Source: Nitrosomonas sp.
Lineage (GTDB): Bacteria; Pseudomonadota; Gammaproteobacteria; Burkholderiales; Nitrosomonadaceae
Assembly: GCA_019635215.1 (NCBI GenBank)
Contig: JAHBZZ010000018.1
Coordinates: 1 to 64,000 of the forward strand
Direction: 5' to 3'
DNA: 64,000 nt
A program made the translations under genes and the position numbers. The notes under the pieces were generated by a model, which was given only the letters and a program-made list of their open reading frames with translations, did not search any database and had not been told where the DNA came from. Shown one piece after another: positions 1-8,700 of this stretch. How positions within the stretch are numbered: the stretch's first letter is position 1; each line of letters opens with the position of its first letter.

Positions 1-28
1 CCAGGTTCGAGCCCTGGTCAGGGAGCCA
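1..28 (+). tRNA. tRNA-Asn, 3' end only (partial)
   Basis: The window opens inside a tRNA gene. A 5-bp T stem (CCAGG/CCTGG) encloses the loop TTCGAGC, followed by a 7-nt acceptor strand (TCAGGGA), discriminator G and an encoded CCA ending at 28. Discriminator G with A72 fits tRNA-Asn or tRNA-Gln. The related copy at 59626 includes an anticodon loop CTGTTAA, which points to Asn (GTT). It is the likely intact end of the attachment site used by the island that follows. Confidence 0.8.
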
Positions 29-68
29 ATTTGGTGCAAATCTGGGCACTCTTTGAAGGGTGCTGCAT

Positions 69-158
69 ATTCCGGTTCAACCTGAACAGTCATTCTGGTT
101 CAATGTGAACACGTATTCTGGTCGAATGTGAACAGCCATTCCGGTTGAAGATGAACAT
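69..158 (+). repeat. four 21-bp direct repeats, 23-bp period (IS21 end)
   Basis: Four copies of a 21-mer with consensus ATTCYGGTTSAANNTGAACA start at 69, 92, 115 and 138. Inverted versions follow at about 170-210. IS21-family ends are known to carry multiple repeated transposase-binding sequences, which is the most likely role here. Confidence 0.8.
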
Positions 159-304
159 TTTCAATGATTTTCCGGAATTGGCGTTCAACATACCGGAATC
201 GCTGTTCAATATCGTCAGTATTATTTCAACGCATTGTTTTTAATTAAGCTTGCCAAGCTGTCCGCCTTTTTGGGGGGCAGACGTTGGCAGCCAAGAGGAT
301 AACA

Positions 305-1815
305 ATGCGCAATATCAGAGAAGTTTTACGCCTGCGACTGAGCGCCAGGTTGAAGTACCGGCAGATCAGTCAAAGCACGAAAGTAAGTATGGGCAGCATC
401 AAGAAACTGCTGTCGCGTGCCGAGGAACTGGGTCTTGTTTGGCCTTTGTCTGATGATCTGGATGATGCCCGCCTGGCTCTTCTGTTTTATCCATCGTCTG
501 ATTCCACGGTGTCATCACGGTATATCACGCCTGACTGGGCAGTGGTTCATCAGGAACTCAAACGCAAAGGGATGACCAAGCAGTTGCTGTGGGAAGAATA
601 CACTGCCGCTCATCCCAACCGTTGTTACAGTTACTCGCAATACTGTGACCGTTATCGCCACTGGCTGAAAAAGCAAAAGCGTTCCATGCGCCAGACGCAC
701 AAAGCCGGTGAAAAATGTTTTGTCGATTATTGTGGACAAACTGTACCGGTTATTGATGCTGGCAGTGGTGAAATCCGTCAGGCCCAGATTTTTGTCGGCA
801 CACTGGGGGCGTCCAGCTATACCTACGCTGAAGCCACGTATGGCCAGACTCTGCCTGAATGGCTGACCAGTCAAAGCCGTATGCTGGAATTCTTTGGCGG
901 CTGTCCTGAAATAATCGTGCCCGACAACCTTAAATCCGGGGTCAGCAGATCTTGTCGCTATGATCCTGACTTAAATCCCAGCTACCAACAATGGGCTGCT
1001 CATTACCAGGTCGCGGTGATCCCGGCACGACCTTACAAGCCCAAAGACAAAGCCAAGGCAGAAGTGGCTGTACAGATCGTTGAACGCTGGGTACTGGCAA
1101 AGCTGCGCAGGCAAACCTTCTTCAGCCTGGCAGAACTCAATTACTGCATTGTCCATCTGCTCAATGACTTAAACCAAAAGCCTTTCAAGCAACTGTCCGG
1201 CAACCGTCAACAGGCCTTTGAACAACTCGACAAGCCAGCCTTGCAGCCATTACCGGCAAACCCCTACACCTATGTCGACATCAAAACCGTCAAGGCTAAC
1301 ATCGATTACCACATACAGTACCGGCAACACCAATACTCGGTTCCGCACCAGTATGTTGGCGAGTATCTACAACTACACGCCAGTGAAACACTGGTCAGCC
1401 TGTTCTTTAACGGCCAACCAATAGCTTCACATCCTCGGGCAAATCGCCCTGGGACCACAACGTTACCGGCACATATGCCAGTCACACATCAAAAACACCA
1501 ACAATGGACACCGGGGCGGTTAAAGATCTGGGCTCGAGATATCGGTAGCGAAGTGCTGGTCTGGGTAGATTATCAGCTGACCAGCAAAGCACACCCCGAA
1601 CAGGCTTACTGGGTCTGCTCAGCCTGAGCCGGGAATATCCTCCGGAACGCCTGGACAAAGCCTGCAAAATTGCCAATGCCCAGCAGCTCTTTCGGCTCAA
1701 GCAGATCAAATCAATTCTGCAAAGCAATCGCAATCAATTACCTCAACAAATGGATATCAAGATTCAATTACCACAGGCCAATGAAAACATCCGTGGCCCC
1801 AAGGACTACCATTAA
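305..1815 (+). pseudogene. istA: IS21 transposase IstA, frameshifted
   Basis: The reading frame from 305 (preceded by AAGAGGAT) has an N-terminal DNA-binding helix region. A DDE integrase core follows, with VDYCG, then PDN, then the KAKAEVAVQ segment supplying the acidic residues. It stops at 1627. The family's C-terminal tail resumes in another frame at about 1610 (LGLLSLSREYPPERL) and runs through NENIRGPKDYH to a stop at 1813-1815. This implies a small deletion around 1605-1612. Alternative starts exist at 284. The enzyme is probably inactive unless the shift is programmed, for which I see no slippery site. Confidence 0.85.
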
Positions 1816-1827
1816 CAGGACAGCATC

Positions 1828-2102
1828 ATGACCCATACACAGACTTTACAACAACTGCGTCAGTTAAAACTCTCCGGTATGGCCGATGCCCTGACACGTC
1901 AGCTTGAACAAACCGGTACCTATGACAATCTGCCGTTTATCGAACGTGTGCAATTACTGCTCGATGAAAAAAACCTCACGCGTACAAACCGCAAACAAGA
2001 CCGCTTTATCCGCCAGGCTTACTTTAAACTCAAAGCCAGTGTGCAGAACATCGACTATCTGCATCCGCGCAATATTACCCAGTCACAGTTTGCACCGCTT
2101 TT
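1828..2102 (+). pseudogene. istB: IS21 helper ATPase IstB, N-terminal fragment
   Basis: The frame begins MTHTQTLQQLRQLKLSGMAD, the usual start of IstB, the AAA+ helper of IS21 transposition. It continues to QFAPLL at about 2102 and then reads out of frame through an IS6-type remnant to 2241. The Walker A and B motifs would lie beyond the break and are absent. A fragment of about 92 residues out of roughly 250 remains. Confidence 0.8.
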
Positions 2103-2564
2103 ATCCATAACTACTTTGCCTGGAAATCCGTTTGTGTCTATGGCTTGGTTGAAAAACGCGGTTGCTACCGTTTCATCGCGACACTCAGAAAGCATGGAGT
2201 TGACGGTGTCATCGGATTTATCAACAGCGCGATATAAATAAACCCATTGGCCTTTGACTTTTATATATGTCTCAATCATTCTCCAAGAGGAAGCTAATGC
2301 CTGTTTAATTTTCCTGGCTGCTAAGGCTAATGAAGAAGAATATTTGATAATCCAACGATTCAAAGTGGCATGATCAACATTGACGCTCCTTTCTTCCATA
2401 ATGACTTCAATGTCACGGTAAAAAACACCATACCTGACGTAGAAAAAACAGCGTAGAGAATGACATCTTTTGGAAAGTGAGCGCCTTTAAAACTGACCAT
2501 AAGTTGTTCGGTTGCTAAAATTGTTCAAATTCTAACTTAGACGAGCAAAATTTGCGACAGAACC
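2103..2564 (-). pseudogene. IS6-family transposase remnant with terminal inverted repeat
   Basis: On the minus strand, starting about 2503, the frame reads like an IS6/IS26-type transposase: SFKGAHFPKDVILYAV, then after a one-base loss in a T run YVRYGVFYRDIEVIMEER, VDHATLNRW, ETYIKVKGQWVYLYRAVD and DKSGAN. The first catalytic Asp of the RMDETY motif is Ile here (RMIETY). The element is truncated at about 2103 against istB. The end TTTGCGACAGAACC at 2551-2564 matches an IS6-type terminal repeat on the other strand. Confidence 0.8.
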
Positions 2565-2762
2565 TTCCTGATTTCGGTACCAACAAGGTTCAGCAAAGCC
2601 TATGCTCCGAAATTAGTCCGTCTTATTGGTTGTGGCTGTTCATCGTTTAGCCCTTTGTAATAACTACAAATAGTTCCAACAAATAATGAAATTCTTATAG
2701 CAAGTTGCTACTCTACGCATTGATGGTGTAGCTATAGCCGACAAGATAATAACGGGGTAATC
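2565..2762. other. intergenic region upstream of czcD
   Basis: About 200 bp between the IS6 end and the zinc exporter. A weak promoter may lie at TTGCTA (2705-2710) with an AT-rich segment about 18-20 bp later, but I see no strong metal-regulator dyad. No gene is visible. Confidence 0.4.
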
Positions 2763-3659
2763 ATGGGACACGGTCACGGCACTGAAAATATGGGAGACAA
2801 GCGACTGACTGTCGCTATTGGCATCAATGTATTGCTGACCGGGGCACAAATTATCGGTGGGAGTATCTCCGGCAGCTTGTCGCTTATTGCCGATGCGCTG
2901 CATAACTTAAGCGATGCAGCCTCGCTTGGTATTGCGTTGTTTGCTCGTAAAATTAGCCGCAAACCACCGGATGAGTTCAAAACCTTTGGCTATAAACGGG
3001 CGGAAGTTGTTGCTGCGCTCATCAATCTGACAATGCTGATTATTATTGGTCTCTATCTTATTTACCAGGCGATATGGCGCTTTATAGAGCCGGAAGAAAT
3101 TGAGGGCTGGATCGTTGTGATCATAGCTGGGGTTGCTCTCTGCGTGGATGTGGTCACCGCCATTCTGACTTATACCATGTCAAAGAAAAGTATGAATATC
3201 AAGGCCGCTTTTTTGCATAACGTATCGGACGCGTTGGCTTCTATCGGTGTCATCATCGCCGGAACATTGATTCTACTGTATGACTGGTATTGGACGGATA
3301 CAGTATTAACGCTTGTCATTGCGGGCTATGTGTTATGGCAAGGCTTCACCATGCTGCCAAAAACCATTCATCTGCTAATGGAAGGTACACCCGATCATCT
3401 CTCAGTTGATGAAGTTATCAAATCAATGGAATCGGTAGAAAGCGTAGAAAACGTTCATCATGTCCACATATGGCAACTAGACGAACACCTTAACGCACTG
3501 GAAGCTCATGTCGTAGTAAATTCCAATGAACTGTCCAATATTGAAAGAATTAAGACCGAGCTCAAAAAGTTACTTTCTGATCGTTTCGAGATTGGCCATT
3601 CGACGTTGGAGTTCGAGCGTCCTGACAAAAATATCTGTGAACCTCATATGAGGTCGTAA
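2763..3659 (+). CDS. czcD: CDF-family zinc/cadmium/cobalt exporter CzcD
   Basis: A 298-residue cation diffusion facilitator that would export Zn(II), and often Cd(II) or Co(II), from cytoplasm to periplasm by proton antiport. Six membrane segments fill residues 12-195. Helix 2 has HNLSD and helix 5 HNVSD, giving the His/Asp tetrahedral site typical of zinc CDFs. The C-terminal cytoplasmic domain (about 205-290) holds HHVHIWQLDEH and the usual metal-binding fold. A short His-rich N-terminus (MGHGHG) is present. It is close to the cadR-like regulator at 3768 but convergent with it. Confidence 0.92.
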   Translation: MGHGHGTENMGDKRLTVAIGINVLLTGAQIIGGSISGSLSLIADALHNLSDAASLGIALFARKISRKPPDEFKTFGYKRAEVVAALINLTMLIIIGLYLIYQAIWRFIEPEEIEGWIVVIIAGVALCVDVVTAILTYTMSKKSMNIKAAFLHNVSDALASIGVIIAGTLILLYDWYWTDTVLTLVIAGYVLWQGFTMLPKTIHLLMEGTPDHLSVDEVIKSMESVESVENVHHVHIWQLDEHLNALEAHVVVNSNELSNIERIKTELKKLLSDRFEIGHSTLEFERPDKNICEPHMRS

Positions 3660-3767
3660 TAAACATTTGTTCCTTCTTTTATGAATCATCCATTACTCAA
3701 ATCTACCTCAATAAAACAATATTAATCAGAATCCTGCATTCTTTGCAGCAGAGCCAGAACAGGACTC

Positions 3768-4157
3768 CTATTGGGATAACTCTAGGAGAATGCCGCAGTC
3801 TTTAACGACACGGCCAGCTGTACATTTTCGGCGCAAGATTTTAAGTTGCTTTTTAAGCTCTTTTAATTCCCTAATACGCAAATCCACTTGTTTGTTATGT
3901 CTATCAACCAGTATGTTTACGTTATTACACGTTGTTTCTGGGGAGTTTTTCAAGTCGATTAGTTGTCGAATCTCTGACAGAGAAATATCGAGGCTTCGAC
4001 AGTGTTTGATAAACAATAATTCTTTAACTGCGCGGGTATCGTACAGGCGAAAATTTCCTTCATTGCGCTTAATGGAGCGCAACAATCCCTCTTTTTCATA
4101 ATAACGTATCGTTTGTACGGAGCATGCTGTTAATTTCGCTAACTCGCCTATCTTCAT
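3768..4157 (-). CDS. cadR: MerR-family Cd(II)/Pb(II)-responsive regulator (CadR/PbrR type)
   Basis: 129 residues. The N-terminal winged helix begins MKIGELAKLTACSVQTIRYY. A dimerisation helix follows, with the metal loop formed by Cys in ETTCNNVN (about 78), Cys in RRKCTAG and Cys in VKDCGILL near the C-terminus, the three-Cys pattern of CadR/PbrR. Its operator lies just upstream between it and the divergent transporter genes, so it probably represses and then activates the rightward promoter. A decayed copy of its C-terminal half is at 33616-33850. Confidence 0.88.
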   Translation of the reverse strand: MKIGELAKLTACSVQTIRYYEKEGLLRSIKRNEGNFRLYDTRAVKELLFIKHCRSLDISLSEIRQLIDLKNSPETTCNNVNILVDRHNKQVDLRIRELKELKKQLKILRRKCTAGRVVKDCGILLELSQ

Positions 4158-4174
4158 TTAATTTACTCAACATA

Positions 4175-4205
4175 TTGACTCTACAGTAACTGTAGACTTT
4201 AAACT
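4175..4205 (+). promoter_or_regulatory. CadR-type operator/promoter with overlong spacer
   Basis: The -35 TTGACT at 4175-4180 is followed by the perfect dyad CTACAGT-A-ACTGTAG at 4181-4195 and a -10 TAAACT at 4200-4205. The 19-bp spacer is the hallmark of MerR-family activated promoters. It points right, into the small ORF at 4236 and the CDF-like transporter at 4363, and is divergent from cadR. Confidence 0.85.
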
Positions 4206-4235
4206 GTTTCTTGTTCACAGAGTGAGGATATTTTT

Positions 4236-4370
4236 ATGGCGAATAATTTGTCAAATCGCAAGCTAAAAGTGTCCTATGAAGGTAATCTCGATAAAAAACA
4301 GAGGCGCATAGTATTGCTGAGTTTGGGAGCTAGCTTAAACGACACTCGAATCTGTAAAAACGATGGATAA
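4236..4370 (+). CDS. small ORF leading the CDF-like transporter
   Basis: A 44-codon frame starting MANNLSNRK, preceded by GTGAGGA at a workable distance and placed just after the CadR-type promoter. It is Lys/Arg rich with a short hydrophobic stretch (IVLLSLGASL). Its stop overlaps the transporter start by 8 bp. It could be a translational leader, or the remains of a longer transporter N-terminus. No family recognised. Confidence 0.4.
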   Translation: MANNLSNRKLKVSYEGNLDKKQRRIVLLSLGASLNDTRICKNDG

Positions 4371-4917
4371 AAAGGAAGCCACCACTCTCAAATGGTTACT
4401 CGCCATTAATGCAACTATGTTTTTCGTTGAGTTATCTGTCGGTTGGTTTGCACAATCGACCGCGTTGATGGCGGATTCCCTCGATATGTTTGCTGATGCG
4501 GCGGTTTATGGTCTTGCACTATATGCTGTTGGTCATAGCGCTCGCATGAAGCTTCGAGTGGCTCATCTGTCAGGCTGGATACAGGTGGTTTTAGCGCTAG
4601 GCGCATTGAGTGAAGTGTTTCGCCGTTTTGTTTTTGGGAGCGAACCGGTTTCGACACTTATGATGAGCTTCGGGTTAGTAGCTTTGATAGCAAACACCAT
4701 CTGTTTGATACTGATTTCTAGAAATAAAGAGGGCGGGGCACATATGAAGGCCAGTTGGATCTTCTCCGCCAATGACGTCATCGCCAACCTTGGGGTAATC
4801 TTGGCAGGGTTTCTTGTGGCGTTGACAAATTCTCCTTATCCTGACCTGGTGATTGGTCTGATTATCGGCTTGATCGTACTTAACGGTGCATGCCGTATTT
4901 TACGACTTGAATCCTAA
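4363..4917 (+). CDS. short CDF-like cation transporter without C-terminal domain
   Basis: 184 residues, nearly all membrane. It resembles cation diffusion facilitators: helix 2 has ADSLDMFADA and helix 5 has SANDVIANLG, so the site is D/D plus N/D rather than the H/D of CzcD. The protein ends after the last helix (GACRILRLES), lacking the cytoplasmic domain. Such short forms commonly sit next to cadR/czc genes. It is driven by the CadR-type promoter at 4175. Substrate is probably Cd/Zn/Co by context only. Confidence 0.75.
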   Translation: MDKKEATTLKWLLAINATMFFVELSVGWFAQSTALMADSLDMFADAAVYGLALYAVGHSARMKLRVAHLSGWIQVVLALGALSEVFRRFVFGSEPVSTLMMSFGLVALIANTICLILISRNKEGGAHMKASWIFSANDVIANLGVILAGFLVALTNSPYPDLVIGLIIGLIVLNGACRILRLES

Positions 4918-4999
4918 ACCCGAGTGTGTAAATACAAATACCGATGGATTCTAAAAAAACTTAACCTGGTGGGCGAAAATTTTTGACCACAAGATATCT

Positions 5000-5590
5000 A
5001 ATCAAGGATACAATAGCTCGTATGAATAGGTTTCTTGCTGTCAATTTCATGGTTTTCATGCTGTTTGTCAGTCTTTTGGCAAACGGTTTTGCTTCGGCAT
5101 TTCATGGCGAAGTATTTATGCATGAGCTTGGTCACAACCATCAACACTCGCTCTCAACAGCACATGCAGAACATCCACATAATGAATTTCCTGATGAAAA
5201 AGAATTAGACCTTTCGCCACATATATGCTTTAGCGTGGTATATCAACCCCTTCTCTTTGCAAAGCTGCCGTTAATACCCTCCGTAGCAGGTAAAGAGATT
5301 CTGTCTGAATCTATTACATTCCAAATTCCAACATCTATTCCTGATTCGCCGTTCCGTCCTCCTCGAAATATTTTTCCCAGTTAGAACGTTAGACTAGATT
5401 TCTCAAACTACCGGCATTCAATTTAGGAATGTTTGGGCTAGCTCGTAATTGTCAGCTCAGAGCATTCATGATGGATACGTTTGCCGTGTGTGTCGCCCTA
5501 AGCTTAACACTAGGTTAACGCAGTATTTGGCGCTGACAAGATGAGACCTATAGCTTAGCCCCTGCTGAGCCCGTCATTAATATTCTAGTC
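5000..5590 (+). repeat. left arm of a large inverted duplication
   Basis: This segment holds the His-rich gene plus about 200 bp downstream. It matches 14815-15400 in reverse complement. Shared stretches include CAGTTAGAACGTTAGACTAG, GGGCTAGCTCGTAATTGTC and GCAGTATTTG, with divergence rising away from the gene. The arms bracket the RND-OMF operon, bestrophin and TonB receptor. Confidence 0.75.
5022..5384 (+). CDS. His-rich exported CzcI-like protein (copy 1)
   Basis: A 120-residue exported protein starting MNRFLAVNFMVFM with a signal peptide of about 25 residues. The mature region has a His cluster (HELGHNHQHSLS, HAEHPHNE) and a C-terminal motif SPFRPPRN. A TTG start at 4983 is less likely. 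Small His-rich periplasmic proteins of this style precede RND metal efflux operons and may buffer or sense metal. A close inverted copy is at 15017-15382 and a more distant one at 16873-17238. Confidence 0.65.
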   Translation: MNRFLAVNFMVFMLFVSLLANGFASAFHGEVFMHELGHNHQHSLSTAHAEHPHNEFPDEKELDLSPHICFSVVYQPLLFAKLPLIPSVAGKEILSESITFQIPTSIPDSPFRPPRNIFPS

Positions 5591-5741
5591 TTGCTCGCTT
5601 TCCCCAGTTATTTCTCTGTTGTAGCGCAATTGAATCTGACCATTTGAAAACAACATAGCAATCCAACGGGATATTGCAGGCCCTGACTGACCATTAGGAC
5701 CTGACGATTGTTCACTCTTTGTATAAGAATTAAACAGATAT
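5385..5741. other. intergenic region upstream of the RND-OMF fusion gene
   Basis: About 350 bp. The first 200 bp belong to the inverted duplication. The remainder presumably holds the promoter of the efflux operon; TTGTATAAG at about 5718 is AT-rich, but I cannot assign a -35/-10 pair with confidence. No gene seen. Confidence 0.4.
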
Positions 5742-8700
5742 ATGATTAATAGCATCATTTATTTTTCCATAAAAAATAAACTCATCGTCGGCTTGCTAAC
5801 CCTTGCCTTGATAGGTGCAGGGATTTATTCCATGTTTACCATGAACGTGGGTTCGTTGCCGGATATCACCAATAATCAGGTACAGGTGATCACAGTTTCA
5901 CAAAATCTGGCCACTGAAGACATCGAGCAGTTTGTCACTTTTCCTGTGGAATTGGCGACGGCCAATCTGCCTGGTACCGTGGAAATCCGCTCCATTTCCC
6001 GCTTTGGCCTTTCAGTTGTAACCATCATCTTTGATGATGACATGGGCACCTATCTGCCGCGCCAGTTAGTTCAGGAAAAATTAGATGTGGTCAGGCAACA
6101 GATACCTGAACAATTCGGCAGTCCGTATATGGGTCCCATCACGACCGGGCTGGGGGAAATTTATCAATACACCATTGAACCCAGGCCGGGATACGAAACA
6201 GCATATTCGCCAACCGAACTGCGCACCATTCAAGACTGGATTGTCAAGCGACAAATGGCGCTAGTAGATGGCGTCGTTGACATTAACTCGTTCGGCGGAA
6301 AAATCAAACAATACGAAATTGCCATTAACCCTGAAACACTCAATGCCAATAACGTTTCTATCTCCGAAGTATTTGAAGCGCTGCGCCGCAATAATGCCAA
6401 TACCGGCGGCGCCTATATTGAAAAACACAATATGGCGAACTTTATCCGAGGCGAAGGATTGGTGCGATCACTCGACGACATTAGAAATATTTTCATAAAA
6501 AATGTAAACGGCATCCCTGTCTTAATCAGAGATATCGCTGAAAAGGTGCATTTTGGTCACCAGGTGCGTTACGGCGCTTTTACTCAGGATGGCCGAGAAG
6601 CTGTAGGCGGTATGATTCTGATGCTACGGGGATCCAACTCTAATGCCGTCATTGGCAATGTTCAGAAACGTATCGCCGAAGTTCAGAAGTCCTTACCAGA
6701 GGGTCTGGAGATCAAACCGTTTCTCGATAGAAGCGCGTTGATAGAACGAACCACCAGCACAGTAACCCAGAACCTTACAGAAGGTGCGCTTATTGTTATT
6801 TTTTTCCTGGTTATTCTGATGGGAACCATCCGGGGCGGTATTATTACAGCCAGTGCTATTCCTTTGGCAATGCTGTTTGCTTTTGTCATGATGCGCATAT
6901 TTGACATATCAGGCAACCTGATCAGTCTGGGCGCTATTGATTTCGGGATTATCGTGAATGGTGTAGTCATCATCGTTGAACGCACTATTTTTGAAATCCA
7001 GAAACAACTTCGGGCCGGAGAAACGGTAATCACTCAAGATGTCATGGATGAAACAGCCTATCGCGCTGGCAGTTCGATGATGAAAACCGCGTTTTTTGGC
7101 CAGCTTATTATATTAATTGTCTTTATTCCCATTCTGGCTTTAACCGGGATCGAAGGCAAAATGTTCCATCCAATGGCTTACACCCTGGGATTCGCTATGC
7201 TGGGTGCTATCATTCTTTGCCTGACTTATGTTCCGATGATGTCCGCCCTGTTTTTGAAACCGGCAAAAAACAAAGATAGCTGGTTTCAAAAACAGGGAAA
7301 ACGCCTTGAAAAAAATGCTGACAGAATAATAAACGCAATCTATCACGGATATCGGCCATTACTCAAAAGTGCATTGCGGCATAAAGCAATCGTCATAATC
7401 ATGGCGGTTTCTCTAAGTTGCGCAGCTATTTTCATTTTTTCCAACATGGGCGGCGAGTTCATACCCCAATTGGAAGAGGGTGACATTGCGATGCAGGCAT
7501 TGATCAGACCAGGAAGCAGTCTCGATGAAGCCATCGATGTTTCCAATCAAATAGAAAACATTTTGCTGGAAAAATTTCCGGAGATTAAAACCGTTCTAGC
7601 CAGAATTGGTGTGGCGGATATTCCAACTGACCCAATGCCAATGGATATCGCAGATATGTTCATTATTCTAGAGAAAGACATGAATAAATGGACGTCAGCA
7701 CAGTCGAAAGATGAGTTGATTGAAAAAATCAAAAAAAGTCTTGATCGTGAATTGACAGGCGTCAATCTGGTTTTCAGTCAACCGGTTGAACTGCGTTTCA
7801 ATGAACTCTTAACCGGCGTCCGTGAAGATGTAGCAGTAAAACTTTTTGGCGAAGATCTTGAAATTCTGACACAAAAAGTCGAGCAAATGGCTCAAATTAT
7901 TCAAACTGTTCCGGGGGTCGGCGATGTCAACCCTGAGCGAACTTCCGGCTTGCCTCAAATGACCGTGCGTTATAACCGCGAAAAACTCGCCCAATATGAA
8001 TTGAATATTGAAAAACTGAACGAATACATCAGTTCGGCATTTGCGGGCGGTGTGGCTGGAATCATTTTTGAGGGCGAAAAACGCTTTGAAATGGTTATCC
8101 GTTTCGACCAGGACTACCAAAAAAGTATTGATGATTTACGCAATCTTTATGTTGATTTGCCAAATGGGAATCAAATTCCGCTTAAAGAATTGGCCGATAT
8201 CAACTACGTACTGGGTCCGATGCAAATATCCCGCGAAAACGTCTATCGAAGAACCTATGTAGGCATAAATACCCGTGGGCGCGATGTAGAATCCGTGGTC
8301 AGGGATATTCAACAAAGACTGGATGCAGAATTGGACTTGCCGCCAGGCTATTACCTTACCTATGGTGGAGAATACGAAAACCTGCAAAGCGCCAAAAACA
8401 GGCTGGCTATTATAGCCCCGATTGTCCTTTTCCTGGTTTTTTTAATGCTGTATTTTGCCCTGAAATCGGTTTCCCAGTCCCTAATCCTCTTTTCCGGAAT
8501 TTTTATTGCAACAATTGGGGGTATACTCGCCCTATGGTTGCGGGATATGCCCTTTAGCATTTCAGCAGGCATTGGTTTTATCGTCGTTTTTGGCGTTGCT
8601 GTACTCGACGGACTAGTGCTTACCGATCGATTCAACACGTTAAAGGCGGAAGGAATTACCCATATCAGGCAACGCATACTTATTGGCACCAAAGAAAGAT

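Larger units (their letters stand above)
62..2102 (+). mobile_element. IS21-family element, left part, decayed
   Basis: The segment carries a left end with repeated 21-mers, then istA and the start of istB in the usual order. istA is frame-broken near 1607 and istB is cut at about 2102, where an IS6-type remnant begins, so the right end is missing. It sits directly beside the tRNA end, where an integrase gene would be expected for an autonomous island. Confidence 0.8.

Noticed and set aside
2690-2745. MerR-type operator before czcD
   Set aside because: Only a weak, off-centre dyad (CTAC...GTAG) and poor -10; not strong enough to call.
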